Numbered from the stretch's first letter, positions 8,003-16,882 are shown. The stretch: 64,000 nucleotides of DNA from JALYRV01 sp036675475 (GCA_036675475.1 JAKFEY010000007.1:1-64000), one strand, 5' to 3'. A program made the numbers and translations. The notes: generated from the sequence alone by a model not told the origin.

Positions 8003-9355
8003 CTACGAGCGGATCAACGCGAGGACTTCGTCGCGTTTCCGCTCCATCATCTCCTGCGTCACCGCCTCGAGATTCAGGCGCAGCAGCGGCTCGGTGTTCG
8101 ACGGGCGCACGTTGAAGTGCCACTCCGGGAATTCCGCCGAGAAGCCGTCCATGTGGTACGTGTGGCCCGTGGAGTACTGCGACGCGATGATGTCGAGCTT
8201 CTGCGCCACGGCGTTCATGTCGGGCACCTTGGTGTTGATTTCGCCCGAGATGAAGTACTTCGCGCGCAGGGGTTCGAGCAGCTCGCTCAACGTCTTGCCC
8301 TTCTTCGACATCAGCTCCAGAATCAGCAGGGCCGGGATGAAGCCGTTGTCGGCGTAGAAATTGTCGCGGAAGTAGTAGTGGCCCGTGACCTCGCCGCCGA
8401 AGATGGCGTTCTCTTCGCGCATGCGGCGCTTGAAGAAGGCGTGGCCCACGCGGTTCATCAGCGGCGTGCCGCCGTACCGCTCCACGATGTCCTTCACGGC
8501 GTAGCTGGCGCGCACGTCGTACACCACCTTGGCGCCCGGGTGCTTCAGCAGGAACGCCTCGGCCAGCAGCGCCGTGACGAAGTCGCCCGCAATGAACTCG
8601 CCGCCGCCGTCGATGAAGAAGCAGCGGTCGGCGTCGCCGTCCCACGCGATGCCGATGTCGGCCTTCTCGGCCACGACGCGCTCCACGATGTCGCGGCGGT
8701 TTTCCTCGATGAGCGGATTCGCTTCGTGGTTGGGGAAGGTGCCGTCAACCTCGAAACAGAGCCGCGTGGTCTTGCAGGGCAGCCGGTCGAACAAGGGGGG
8801 CGCCACGAGTCCGCCGATGCCGCTGCCGGCGTCGAGCACCACGTTGAACGGCTTGATGGCGCCGGCGTCGATGAACGACAGCACGTGCTCGACGTACTCT
8901 TTCAGCAGGTCGCGCGACTCGATGCCGCCGCGCGGCCCGGCCGGCGCCGGAATCGCGTCCGCGAGAATCATTTCGCGGATCTCCGCCAGGCCCGCCTCGC
9001 CGCTGAGCGGAAACGCCTCGCGCCGCACCATCTTCATCCCGTTGTACTCCCCGGGATTGTGCGACGCCGTTACCATCACGCCGCCCTCGAGGCCGTCGCG
9101 CGCCACGCCGTAATACAGCATGTCGGTGCCGATCATGCCGTAGTCGACAATCGACGCGCCCTGCTCGCGGGCGCCGTCCATGAACGCTGCCGCCATCGAC
9201 GGCGACGACACGCGCATGTCGCGCCCGACGCCGATGCGTGTGGCGCCGAGATACGCCACGAACGCGCGGCCGATGAGCCGCGCCGCGTCTTCGTTGAGCT
9301 CGCCGGGATAAATGCCGCGAACGTCGTAGGCCTTGAAGATGGATGGGTTAATCAT
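8003..9355 (-). CDS. manB: Phosphomannomutase / phosphoglucomutase
   Basis: 450 residues of the alpha-D-phosphohexomutase family, interconverting hexose 6- and 1-phosphates (mannose and/or glucose). Seen in order: N-terminal IFKAYDVRGIYP, catalytic phosphoserine loop VMVTASHNPGEYNG, metal loop WDGDADRCFF, sugar-binding GGEVTGHYYF and phosphate-binding RPSNTEPLLRL. The start MINPSIF is preferred because the family begins here and because its ATG overlaps the stop of the upstream gene (ATGA). That upstream gene uses the product sugar 1-phosphate, so the pair would make an NDP-hexose for glycan synthesis. Mannose versus glucose preference cannot be read. Confidence 0.92.
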   Translation of the reverse strand: MINPSIFKAYDVRGIYPGELNEDAARLIGRAFVAYLGATRIGVGRDMRVSSPSMAAAFMDGAREQGASIVDYGMIGTDMLYYGVARDGLEGGVMVTASHNPGEYNGMKMVRREAFPLSGEAGLAEIREMILADAIPAPAGPRGGIESRDLLKEYVEHVLSFIDAGAIKPFNVVLDAGSGIGGLVAPPLFDRLPCKTTRLCFEVDGTFPNHEANPLIEENRRDIVERVVAEKADIGIAWDGDADRCFFIDGGGEFIAGDFVTALLAEAFLLKHPGAKVVYDVRASYAVKDIVERYGGTPLMNRVGHAFFKRRMREENAIFGGEVTGHYYFRDNFYADNGFIPALLILELMSKKGKTLSELLEPLRAKYFISGEINTKVPDMNAVAQKLDIIASQYSTGHTYHMDGFSAEFPEWHFNVRPSNTEPLLRLNLEAVTQEMMERKRDEVLALIRS

Positions 9356-10407
9356 GCGCCTGTGTAGTCCGTGAGAACCGATTTGTCTCCGAAGACCGCG
9401 CCCTCGCGAATGGTGACCGATCGCCCGACATGGCAATGACGGCCGAGGATGCAGCTCGAAAGCGTGGCCTCGGCGCCGATCCAGCTGTTGGGCCAGATGA
9501 TGGCGCCATCGACCACGGCCTTCTCTTCGACGTGGGTGTGGTGCCCGATCACCGAGTACGGCCCGATGCGCGCGCCGCTCTTGATCACCGCCCCATCGTC
9601 GATGAAACAGGGGCCTTCAATTTGCGCGCCAGCCTCGACCTTCGCGCCCGGCGCAATCCATGACAGCGCGGCCGCGCCCGAAAACGGCGGCGCCTGGTAG
9701 CGGCCGTCCATGATGTCGCGGTGCACCTGCAGGTACTTCTGCCGCGTCCCGATGTCGATCCAGTAGCCGCGATAGATGTAGGCGACGAAGGTTTCGGCGC
9801 GCTCGACCAGCGACGGGAAGTAGCTGCGCTCGATCGACCAGTTGGTGTTGGGCGGAATGCGGTCGAACGTCTCGGGCTCGAGCACGTAGATGCCCGCGTT
9901 GATGGTGTCGCAGGTGATCTCTTCGGGCTTCGGCTTCTCGAGAAAGCGGGTGACGTTGCCCTGCGCGTCGGTTTCCACCAGCCCGTACGCCGTGGGGTTC
10001 TCGACCGGCGTCAGCACGATGGTGGCCTTCGCCTGGCGCTCGCGGTGCAGCCGGATCACCGATGCCAGGTCGATGTTCGTCAGCACGTCGCCGTTGAAGA
10101 CGACGACCGAGTCGGTGAGGAATTCCTCGGCGTATTTAACCGCGCCCGCGGTGCCGAGCGGCTGCGGCTCCACCACGTACCGGATCCGCAGACCGAGGTC
10201 CGAGCCGTCGCCGAAAATTTCCTCGATGCGGCGCGGCTGGTAGTTCAGGCTGAGGATCACCTCGTCGATCTCGGGGATCTGCCGCAGGAGATCGAGCTGG
10301 TAATAGAGGAACGGCCTGTTGAAGATCGGGACGATGGGCTTGGGGGTGTGGGCCGTGAGTGGACGGAGCCGGGTGCCCATGCCGCCTGCCAGAAGGATTG
10401 CCTTCAT
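9352..10407 (-). CDS. Mannose-1-phosphate guanylyltransferase-like nucleotidyltransferase
   Basis: 351 residues. N-terminal Rossmann-like nucleotidyltransferase domain with signature LAGGMGTRLRPLT and KPIVPIFNRP, VFNGDVLT for metal binding, and NTAGIY-like NAGIYVLEP. The C-terminal part (about 250-351) has hexapeptide left-handed beta-helix repeats (IAPGAKVEAGAQIEG). It makes an NDP-sugar (probably GDP-mannose) from the product of the co-transcribed mutase; glucose-1-phosphate thymidylyl- or adenylyltransferase activity cannot be excluded. Start MKAILLAGG is chosen as in the family; an ATG seven codons earlier is possible. Divergent from pgsA with only 27 bases between starts. Confidence 0.88.
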   Translation of the reverse strand: MKAILLAGGMGTRLRPLTAHTPKPIVPIFNRPFLYYQLDLLRQIPEIDEVILSLNYQPRRIEEIFGDGSDLGLRIRYVVEPQPLGTAGAVKYAEEFLTDSVVVFNGDVLTNIDLASVIRLHRERQAKATIVLTPVENPTAYGLVETDAQGNVTRFLEKPKPEEITCDTINAGIYVLEPETFDRIPPNTNWSIERSYFPSLVERAETFVAYIYRGYWIDIGTRQKYLQVHRDIMDGRYQAPPFSGAAALSWIAPGAKVEAGAQIEGPCFIDDGAVIKSGARIGPYSVIGHHTHVEEKAVVDGAIIWPNSWIGAEATLSSCILGRHCHVGRSVTIREGAVFGDKSVLTDYTGA

Positions 10408-10434
10408 GTCAGCCTGAAAGTGTACCATCTGCCA

Positions 10435-11010
10435 GTGGCCAGCGGACCTTCACGGCTGAATCTTCCCAACGCCCTCACCATCATCCGCATCGTCCTCGTG
10501 CCGCTGCTGGTGGTGGTGCTGCTGACGAAGTTCGAAGGGCGCATGATTCTCGGGGTGCGGAAGGAGCTCGTGGGGGCGGCCATCTTCGCGATTGCGTCGC
10601 TGACCGACTGGCTCGACGGCTATCTCGCGCGCCGGCACAAGCAGGTCACCACGCTCGGACAGCTGCTGGATCCGCTGGCCGACAAGCTGCTGGTGACGGC
10701 GGCCCTGGTGTCGCTCGTGTCGATGGGGCAGGCGCCGGCGTGGATGGTGGCGGTGATTCTGGGACGCGAGTTCGCGGTCACCGTGCTGCGCGCGATGGCG
10801 CACGCGCGCGGCCACGTGATTGCCGCGTCACCGCTCGGCAAGTTCAAGATGGTGTCGCAGATCGTCGCGATTCTCGCGCTGATCCTCGGTGAGCATCACC
10901 TCGGCCCGCTGTTCTTCATCGGCATCGGGGCCCTGTGGATCGCCACCGCGACGGCGCTGGTATCGGCGGTGGATTACTACCGCCGGTACAACCACGTGAT
11001 CAGCGCTTGA
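10435..11010 (+). CDS. pgsA: CDP-diacylglycerol-glycerol-3-phosphate 3-phosphatidyltransferase
   Basis: 191 residues, GTG start (next residues ASGPSRLNLPNALTIIR match the usual family start). Integral membrane enzyme making phosphatidylglycerol phosphate. The CDP-alcohol phosphotransferase motif DGx2ARx8Gx3Dx3D is complete: DGYLARRHKQVTTLGQLLDP with LADK after it. Several hydrophobic segments flank it (IIRIVLVPLLVVVLL; LVTAALVSLVSM; ILALILGEHHLGPLFFIGIGAL). Convergent with the bamD-like gene and overlapping its end by 11 bases. Divergent from the sugar-nucleotide pair, with which it must share the intergenic promoter region. Confidence 0.93.
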   Translation: MASGPSRLNLPNALTIIRIVLVPLLVVVLLTKFEGRMILGVRKELVGAAIFAIASLTDWLDGYLARRHKQVTTLGQLLDPLADKLLVTAALVSLVSMGQAPAWMVAVILGREFAVTVLRAMAHARGHVIAASPLGKFKMVSQIVAILALILGEHHLGPLFFIGIGALWIATATALVSAVDYYRRYNHVISA

Positions 11011-11818
11011 CGGCCGGGCACGCCGCGGCCGGATCCGTTTCGATCTCCGCCTTCTTCTTCGCCGCGCGCTCCAGATATTCGCTCTGCTCGAATTCCTTGA
11101 TGATGCGGTCGTAGTACGCGACAGCCTCGGCCGGCCGCGCCGCGATGCAGATCGACTCGCCCAGGTAGTAGTACACGGCGTCGCGGCCGGTGAACTCCGG
11201 GTCGGTCTTGAGCAGCGTGGAGAACCGGTCGAGCGCGCCCGGGTACCACTTCATGCGGAAATAGTGCAGCCCGACTTCAAATTCAGCGCGGCTCAGGCGG
11301 TCCTTCGCCTCACGCAGCTTGGTGACGACGTCGGGACGCAGCTTCGAGTTCGGATAGCGCTCGAGAAACAGCTCGAACTCGCGGATGGCGTCTTTCGTAG
11401 CCGTCTGATCGCGCTGCGGCGCCCGCATCTGCTGATAGTGCGACAGCGCGAGGCGGTACTGCGCCTCGTCGGCGCGCGCATGCGTGGGGAAGAACGACAG
11501 GAACTCGCGATACTCGTTGAGCGCATAGACCTGCGCTTCCGGCGTGTCTTCGCCGAGATACGAGTCGCCGATGCCGAGCTTCGCTTCGGCGCGATAGGTC
11601 GACTGCGGGTAGCCGTCGACGAGGCGCCGGAAATATTCGCGCGCGGTCAGCCACTTCTTCTGCTGCAGCTGCGCCACGCCCTGCTCGTAGAGATAGCGGT
11701 CGGGCTCGGGCGCATCGGCCGGAGGCGTCAGCGGCGCGCGCGAGGCGCACGCCGTGAACGCGGTCGTGAACAGAATGGCGAGCGCAAGACGGCCCGAAGT
11801 CTTCATAGTCAGCATCAT
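11000..11818 (-). CDS. bamD: Outer-membrane assembly lipoprotein, BamD-like
   Basis: 272 residues. Signal sequence with lipobox-like AFTAC (Cys about residue 23), then tetratricopeptide-type repeats: EQGVAQLQQKKWLTAREYF, SFFPTHARADEAQYRLALSHYQQ, EFELFLERYPNSKLRPDV and VGLHYFRMKWYPGALDRF. These motifs and length match BamD/YfiO, the lipoprotein partner of BamA in beta-barrel insertion, so a diderm envelope is implied. ATG at 11818 overlaps the epimerase stop (ATGA); a later ATG at 11806 is also possible. Last gene of the long minus-strand operon. Confidence 0.85.
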   Translation of the reverse strand: MMLTMKTSGRLALAILFTTAFTACASRAPLTPPADAPEPDRYLYEQGVAQLQQKKWLTAREYFRRLVDGYPQSTYRAEAKLGIGDSYLGEDTPEAQVYALNEYREFLSFFPTHARADEAQYRLALSHYQQMRAPQRDQTATKDAIREFELFLERYPNSKLRPDVVTKLREAKDRLSRAEFEVGLHYFRMKWYPGALDRFSTLLKTDPEFTGRDAVYYYLGESICIAARPAEAVAYYDRIIKEFEQSEYLERAAKKKAEIETDPAAACPAVKR

Positions 11819-12768
11819 GATGTCAGTACTGGCAGCGCGTCCTGCACCCAGCGGGCCTCGGCGGCAACGCCGTCGGCCAGCGAGGTGTTCGGCGCCCACC
11901 CGAGTTCGGTGCGCGCCTGGGTGGTGTCGGCAAACGTGTCGCGCATGTCGCCCTTCTGGGCCACCTCGCGGCGCACGTTCAGGGTCTTGCCGGTGACGCG
12001 GCCGATGAGCTCGAGCACCTCGTTCATCGACACGCGCGAGCCCCCGCCGATGTTATAGACGGCGCCGGGCCGTCCCTGGCCGCCCGCGGCAATCGTGGCG
12101 GCGACGGCGTCCTCGACGAAGGTGAAGTCGCGCGTCTGCTCGCCGTCGCCATACAGGGTGATGGGCTCGCCTAGCAGCGCGGCCTTGATGAACCGGTGAA
12201 AGGCCATGTCGGGCCGCTGGCGGGGACCATACACCGTGAAATAGCGCATCGACGCCGTCGGCACACCGTGGTTGACCGTGTAGAGATGGCACAACTGTTC
12301 GGCCGCCAGCTTCGTGACGCCATACGGCGACACCGGCTGCGGCAGCGCCGTCTCGGTCATGGGAATGGCCGCCGCGTCGCCATACACCGATGAACTCGAC
12401 GCGTAGACGAGCTTCTCGATCGGCCGGCCGACGCACGCCTCGAGCAGGATTTGCGAGGCGTCGACGTTGTTGACCGTGTAGATCTGGAAGTCGCGTCCCC
12501 AGCTTTTCCGCACGCCGGCCTGCGCCGCCAGATGGAACACGTGCGTGACGCCGTCGAGCAGGCTTTTCAGATCGGCGTCCGCGATCGCGGTCTCCACGAA
12601 GCGGAAGCGGTCGTGGCCGCTGTTGACCGCCAGGTTCGCTTCCTTGATCCGCCGCGGATAGTAGTCGGTAAAGCAGTCGATGCCGGTCACGCGCGCGCCG
12701 CGCGCCAGCAGCGCGGCCGTCAGGTGCGAGCCGATAAAGCCGGCAGCGCCGGTCACCAGAGCATTCAT
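11815..12768 (-). CDS. NAD-dependent sugar epimerase (UDP-glucuronate/UDP-glucose 4-epimerase type)
   Basis: 317 residues of the extended short-chain dehydrogenase family. Nucleotide-binding TGAAGFIGSH at residues 5-14, catalytic SSSSVYGD serine region and YGVTK (Tyr-x3-Lys), plus RYFTVYGPRQRPDMA substrate loop. GIDCFTDYYPRRIKEANL after strand 2 is typical of UDP-glucuronate 4-epimerases; the exact substrate is not certain. The start MNALVTGAAG overlaps the thioesterase stop (ATGA). Probably supplies sugar for envelope glycans. Confidence 0.88.
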   Translation of the reverse strand: MNALVTGAAGFIGSHLTAALLARGARVTGIDCFTDYYPRRIKEANLAVNSGHDRFRFVETAIADADLKSLLDGVTHVFHLAAQAGVRKSWGRDFQIYTVNNVDASQILLEACVGRPIEKLVYASSSSVYGDAAAIPMTETALPQPVSPYGVTKLAAEQLCHLYTVNHGVPTASMRYFTVYGPRQRPDMAFHRFIKAALLGEPITLYGDGEQTRDFTFVEDAVAATIAAGGQGRPGAVYNIGGGSRVSMNEVLELIGRVTGKTLNVRREVAQKGDMRDTFADTTQARTELGWAPNTSLADGVAAEARWVQDALPVLTS

Positions 12769-13160
12769 TTGAAAGCGTCTCGAATTCTGCCGGGCAGCCG
12801 GCACGGCCGCCCATCCGTCCCCAGCGCCGCATGCATCGTCATGCCCTCGGCCGACAGCACGCCGTCGGCCTTGCGCGAGATCCGGTACGCGAACTCCATG
12901 CGCACCGGCGATCGCAGCCAGCCTTCCGTCCGGATGACGATCTCATCATCGTATCGCGCCGGGGCCTTGTAGTCACAGCGGGCCTCGATCACGGGCAGGG
13001 TGATGCCCGTGTCTTCCATCTCCTTGTAGGTCCAGCCGAGCGCGCGCAGCAGGTCGGCGCGAGCCACCTCGAACCACACGAGGTAGTTCGCGTAATAGAC
13101 GACGCCCATGCGGTCGGTTTCGGCGTAGCGGACGCGGAGGTGCGTTTCTGAGACGGGCAC
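12765..13160 (-). CDS. Acyl-CoA thioesterase, hotdog fold (YbgC/FadM type)
   Basis: 131 residues starting at GTG. The 4-hydroxybenzoyl-CoA thioesterase signature is intact: RYAETDRMGVVYYANYL, with the catalytic Asp in TDRMG, followed by FEVARADLLRALG. Single hotdog domain of usual length (about 130). It hydrolyses acyl-CoA thioesters; in many bacteria YbgC sits with envelope (Tol-Pal) genes, here it is inside a mixed operon between rpe and a sugar epimerase. The start is placed at GTG because an in-frame stop lies just upstream. Confidence 0.85.
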   Translation of the reverse strand: MPVSETHLRVRYAETDRMGVVYYANYLVWFEVARADLLRALGWTYKEMEDTGITLPVIEARCDYKAPARYDDEIVIRTEGWLRSPVRMEFAYRISRKADGVLSAEGMTMHAALGTDGRPCRLPGRIRDAFK

Positions 13161-13167
13161 GCGGGAA

Positions 13168-13836
13168 TCAGCCGTCAATCGCGCGGCGCAGGCCGGCCGT
13201 GGCGCGGGCCGCGTCGCCGCTGCCGAAGATGGCCGCGCCCGCCACCAGGATGTCCGCGCCGGCCTCGACCAGGGCCGCGGCGTTGCCCTCGTCGACGCCG
13301 CCGTCGACCTCGATGTTGGCGCGGCTGCCGCGCGCGTCGAGCAGCGCGCGCACACGCCGCACCTTGTCGTAACTTTCGGGAATGAACGCCTGGCCGCCAA
13401 AGCCGGGATTCACCGTCATCACGAGCACGCAGTCGACCGCGCCGACGATTTCTTCGATCGCCGACACCGGTGTGGCCGGATTGAGCGCCACGCCGGCGCG
13501 CGCGCCGAGCGTGCGGATGTGCGTGAGGGTGCGGTGCAGATGCGTGACGGCTTCGGCGTGCACGGTAATCGTGCCGGCGCCCGCGGCGGCAAACGCGTCG
13601 AGATGGCGGTCCGGCATCTCAATCATCAGGTGCACGTCGAGCGGCTTGCTCGCCACCCGCTTGAGCGCCTTGACGACGGGGATGCCGATGGTGATGTTGG
13701 GGACGAAGTGCCCGTCCATCACGTCGACGTGAATGAGATCCGCGCCGCCCTGTTCGACGGCGCGCACGGCGTCGCCGAGCGCCGCGAAATCCGACGCGAG
13801 CAGCGACGGAGAAATCTGGACGCGCCGTCGCGTCAT
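13168..13836 (-). CDS. rpe: Ribulose-phosphate 3-epimerase
   Basis: 222 residues, TIM barrel. Family landmarks: ISPSLLASDFAALGDAV at the N-terminus, HVDVMDGHFVPNITIGI (metal His and catalytic Asp), DVHLMI, TVNPGFGGQAFI (second metal/phosphate loop) and EVDGGV (second catalytic Asp). Interconverts ribulose 5-phosphate and xylulose 5-phosphate in the pentose phosphate pathway, supplying erythrose 4-phosphate for the aromatic pathway encoded elsewhere in the window. ATG overlaps the PASTA gene stop (ATGA). Confidence 0.96.
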   Translation of the reverse strand: MTRRRVQISPSLLASDFAALGDAVRAVEQGGADLIHVDVMDGHFVPNITIGIPVVKALKRVASKPLDVHLMIEMPDRHLDAFAAAGAGTITVHAEAVTHLHRTLTHIRTLGARAGVALNPATPVSAIEEIVGAVDCVLVMTVNPGFGGQAFIPESYDKVRRVRALLDARGSRANIEVDGGVDEGNAAALVEAGADILVAGAAIFGSGDAARATAGLRRAIDG

Positions 13837-14555
13837 CGACTCACCTCGAGGGCAATCGGCTCGCCCGGCGCGACCTGGAATCCCGGCTGCGGGTTCTGGC
13901 GGAGGACGATGCCGGGGGGAATACCGGGGTACGGCTGCTGGCCGACGACCGAGACGCGGAAGCCGGTGCTGCGCAGCAGTTCGGCGGCGCGATCGCCGTT
14001 GAGGCCAATCAGGTCGGGCATGACGTACCGCGTGCCGCGCTCGCCGCGGTTGACGAGCAGCGCCACTGAGGGTGACGAGGTGCCGCCAGGCGGATCCTGG
14101 GCGACGACGGTGTCGAGCGCGTATTTCGCCGAGCGGATGCTGGCCACGCGCTCGAGCGCGATCTGGCTCTGTTCGAGCTGCAGCGTCGCGCCGCGCTCGG
14201 AAAGGCCGACGACCACCGGCAGCGCCGTGGCGCGGGTGCCCGCGCTGACGTAGACGCGCACGCTGCGCGACGTGCGCAGGTTCACGCCCGGGCCGGGATC
14301 CTGCGCGATGACGTGGCCGGCCGGCACTTTCGGGTCGACGCGCCGGCGCTCGTCGGCCCGCAGCGTCAGGCCCGCGTCGCTCAGCAGCGTGCTCGCCTCG
14401 TTGAGCGAGCGGCCCGTGACGTCGGGCACAGGCACCTCGCGGCTGCGCACGGCGACGCGAAGCGCCGCGGCGGCAAACAGCAGATAGGTGCCGAGCAGGG
14501 CGGCGGCAATCACGAGGATGCGGCCGGCGCCCCACACGCGAGTCGAAAGGGCCAT
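13833..14555 (-). CDS. Membrane-anchored triple-PASTA protein without kinase
   Basis: 240 residues: one N-terminal transmembrane helix (about 10-32), then three PASTA repeats beginning VPVPDVTGRSLNEAS, LPVVVGLSERGATL and VMPDLIGLNGDRAAEL, each with the usual xDPxxG-type end (AQDPGPG, AQDPPGG, RQNPQPG). PASTA domains bind muropeptides or beta-lactams in penicillin-binding proteins and Ser/Thr kinases; here neither catalytic domain is present. The protein would sit in the inner membrane with the repeats outside. It lies between rsmB and rpe, an order known in other Acidobacteria and Gram-positives only in part, so its role is open. Confidence 0.85.
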   Translation of the reverse strand: MALSTRVWGAGRILVIAAALLGTYLLFAAAALRVAVRSREVPVPDVTGRSLNEASTLLSDAGLTLRADERRRVDPKVPAGHVIAQDPGPGVNLRTSRSVRVYVSAGTRATALPVVVGLSERGATLQLEQSQIALERVASIRSAKYALDTVVAQDPPGGTSSPSVALLVNRGERGTRYVMPDLIGLNGDRAAELLRSTGFRVSVVGQQPYPGIPPGIVLRQNPQPGFQVAPGEPIALEVSR

Positions 14556-14570
14556 GAAGCGAAAAGGGTA

Positions 14571-15926
14571 CTACAGAGTGCGGGTCAGCACGGCCGCATA
14601 GAACGACTCGAGGCCGTCGCGATGGGGCAGTGTGCGGAAGTCGCCGGCGGCGTCAGCGAATGCCGCGAAGCGCCCGAGCGGGAGCGGCGCCCGGGAATAG
14701 TCCGGGTTGGCCGCCAGAAAGGCGTCGACGACGGCGTCGTTTTCCTCGGGCTCGCTCGAACATGTCGCGTAAACGAGGCGGCCGCCGGGCTTCAGGGATG
14801 CGGCGGCGTTCTGCAGCAGCAGCTGCTGCATGGCCGACAGCCGGGGCAGGTCGTCGGCCGCGCGCCGCCAGCGGATATCGGGATCGCGGCGGATGGTGCC
14901 GAGGCCGGAGCAGGGCGCGTCGACGAGGATGCCGTCGAGGCCGGCGAACGGAGCGCCCTTCGAAAGGTCGTGCTCGAGCACCGGGATGTTTGTGAGGCCA
15001 TAGCGGGCCAGCGATCGCGCGAGCAGCGCGACGCGGCGCGATCGGCGATCGGCCGCCATCAGGCGCGCGCCGCCGGGAAGGTCGCACGCGAGCACGAGGG
15101 TCTTGCCGCCGGGTGACGCGCAGGCGTCGAGCACGGTGCCGTGCAGCACGGCCGCGGCAAGCGCGCCCACCAGTTGCGACGCCTCGTCCATGAGCGCGAC
15201 GAGGCCGTCGCGATAAAGGCGCGACGACATGGGATTGCCGCGCGTGACCGCCAGGCCATGCGGCGCGTGCGCGCACGGCTCGGTGTCGATGTCCTCGGCG
15301 GCGAGATCGCGCCGCACTTGATCCACGCTCGCGCGCGTGGTGTTGACGCGGATGGTGAGCGCCGCCGGCGTGTTGTTGAAGCGCGCCCACCGCTCGGCGG
15401 CGTCGACGCCGTGCCGCGCGATCCATCGCTCGACCAGCCAGGCCGGATGCGACAGCGAGATCGACAGGTATCGCGTCCACGCGGCGAGATCGTCCGAGGT
15501 ATCCGGCCGCGGCGGCAGCCCCATGTCGAGCGGACCGCGCAGCAGCCGCCGCAGCACCGCGTTGACGAACCCCGCGGCTCGCGGCGCCCCACTCTGCCTC
15601 ACCACCTCCACCGCATCGTCCACCACCGCGTGCGCTGGCGTGCGCGTGAGATGCGTCAACTGAAAGACGGCGATGCGGAGCGAGAGCAGGGCAGGAAAGT
15701 CGATGGAATCGACGGCGCGGCCGGCGGAGGCGGCGATCGTGGCGTCGAGCGCGGCGCGCCAGCGTTCGACACCAAGCGCAATTTCGGTGGCGAGCGCGCG
15801 ATCGCGCGGATCGGCGACGAGCCCGCGCGTGTCGGACAGTGCCGAGGCGAGGTCCTTGCCCGAACCGCGCCCCGGATCCGCGCGGCGCAGGGCTTCGAAC
15901 GCGGCCCACCGCGCGGGAGAGATCAT
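14571..15926 (-). CDS. rsmB: 16S rRNA m5C967 methyltransferase RsmB
   Basis: 451 residues: N-terminal NusB-like RNA-binding helical domain (1-150, with QLTHLTRTPAHAVVDDAVE) and a C-terminal SAM-dependent methyltransferase. Methyltransferase motifs: VLDACASPGGKTLVLA (SAM), DAPCSGLGTIRRDPDIRW (first catalytic Cys) and YATCSSEPEEN (nucleophilic Cys). Methylates 16S rRNA cytosine 967 (E. coli numbering). ATG overlaps the fmt stop (ATGA); the def-fmt-rsmB order is widespread in bacteria. Confidence 0.95.
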   Translation of the reverse strand: MISPARWAAFEALRRADPGRGSGKDLASALSDTRGLVADPRDRALATEIALGVERWRAALDATIAASAGRAVDSIDFPALLSLRIAVFQLTHLTRTPAHAVVDDAVEVVRQSGAPRAAGFVNAVLRRLLRGPLDMGLPPRPDTSDDLAAWTRYLSISLSHPAWLVERWIARHGVDAAERWARFNNTPAALTIRVNTTRASVDQVRRDLAAEDIDTEPCAHAPHGLAVTRGNPMSSRLYRDGLVALMDEASQLVGALAAAVLHGTVLDACASPGGKTLVLACDLPGGARLMAADRRSRRVALLARSLARYGLTNIPVLEHDLSKGAPFAGLDGILVDAPCSGLGTIRRDPDIRWRRAADDLPRLSAMQQLLLQNAAASLKPGGRLVYATCSSEPEENDAVVDAFLAANPDYSRAPLPLGRFAAFADAAGDFRTLPHRDGLESFYAAVLTRTL

Positions 15927-16882
15927 GCCGGGCCGCTCGTGAAACGGCTGCCCGGCGCGATGTCGCGGCGGCCCGCCAGCCAGTCGCGCGCGGCCATCAC
16001 GCGCTTGCCCTCTGGCTGCAGCTCGAGAATGCGCAGCACGCCGTCGCCGGTGCCGACGTCGATGCCCGCAGGCCCGGCGGCCACCACCAGACCGGGTTTA
16101 TTCAACCCGGTTGAATAAACCCGGTTGGTGCGGTGAATCAGCAGGCGCTCGCCATCCAGATAGGTGAAAGCGTGCGGCCAGGGGTGCAGGCCGCGCACCT
16201 GGTTGTGGATGTCCTGCGCCGGCCGCGTCCAGTCGATCACGCCGTCGGCGCGCTCGATCTTGGCGGCGTAGGTCGCGAGCCGATCGTCCTGCGGGATTTC
16301 GGCGACCGCCTCGCCGTGCGCGAGACGATCGAGCGTCGAGACGAGCAGTTCGGCGCCAAGCCGGCCGAGCTCGCGCTCCACGTCGACGCTCGTCGCGTCG
16401 GGCGCGATGGGAAGCGGCGCGGCGGCCAGCATCGGTCCGGCGTCCAGCTCGCGTACGACGCGCATGATGGTGACGCCCGTGGTTTCGTCCCCTGCGATGA
16501 CCGCGCGATGGATCGGCGCGGCGCCGCGATAGCGAGGCAGCAGCGACGCGTGCACATTGATCATGCCGCGACGAGGCAGCGCGATGAGGTCGTCAGGCAG
16601 GATGCGGCCATATGCCGCGACGACGCCGATGTCGGCGTGAAGCGCGCCGAGCCTGTCGAGCAGCGCGGGATCCTTGAGGCGCGACGGCTGGAACACCGGC
16701 ACGCCATGCGCCTCGGCGACGTTCTTTGTTGCCGGCGCCAGTACTTTCTGTCCGCGCCCTCGCGGCCGATCGGGCTGACAGACCAGGCCGACCACGCGGT
16801 GGCGCGACGCGAGGAGCCCCTCGAACGTAGGCACGGCAAAGGCCGGCGTGCCAAGCATGAGCACGCGAAGCGGCGTCACCAT
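15923..16882 (-). CDS. fmt: Methionyl-tRNA formyltransferase
   Basis: 319 residues. Formylates Met-tRNAfMet using 10-formyl-THF. Seen: MLGTPAFAVPTFEGLL at the start, hinge loop QPDRPRGRGQ, catalytic INVHASLLPRYRGAAPI (Asn, His) with later Asp in ITIMRV-type GVTIMRVVRELDAG, and C-terminal tRNA-binding domain (HPWPHAFTYLDGERL). The C-terminal domain contains an unusual 35-bp perfect palindrome (16091-16125) encoding RVYSTGLNKPG. The gene start overlaps the def stop by 7 bases, so translation is coupled to the deformylase that acts on the same formyl group. Confidence 0.96.
   Translation of the reverse strand: MVTPLRVLMLGTPAFAVPTFEGLLASRHRVVGLVCQPDRPRGRGQKVLAPATKNVAEAHGVPVFQPSRLKDPALLDRLGALHADIGVVAAYGRILPDDLIALPRRGMINVHASLLPRYRGAAPIHRAVIAGDETTGVTIMRVVRELDAGPMLAAAPLPIAPDATSVDVERELGRLGAELLVSTLDRLAHGEAVAEIPQDDRLATYAAKIERADGVIDWTRPAQDIHNQVRGLHPWPHAFTYLDGERLLIHRTNRVYSTGLNKPGLVVAAGPAGIDVGTGDGVLRILELQPEGKRVMAARDWLAGRRDIAPGSRFTSGPA
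16091..16125. repeat. 35-bp perfect palindrome inside fmt
   Basis: Two 17-base arms (ACCGGGTTTATTCAACC at 16091-16107 and its exact complement at 16109-16125) around a single central C. The centre is AT-rich in a GC-rich gene and codes in frame for about eleven residues of Fmt. It looks like a palindromic element inserted without breaking the reading frame. Confidence 0.85.

Noticed and set aside
8117..9367. Long open frame antisense to the phosphohexomutase
   Set aside because: Shadow of a GC-rich gene; no domain, and the minus-strand gene has all catalytic motifs.
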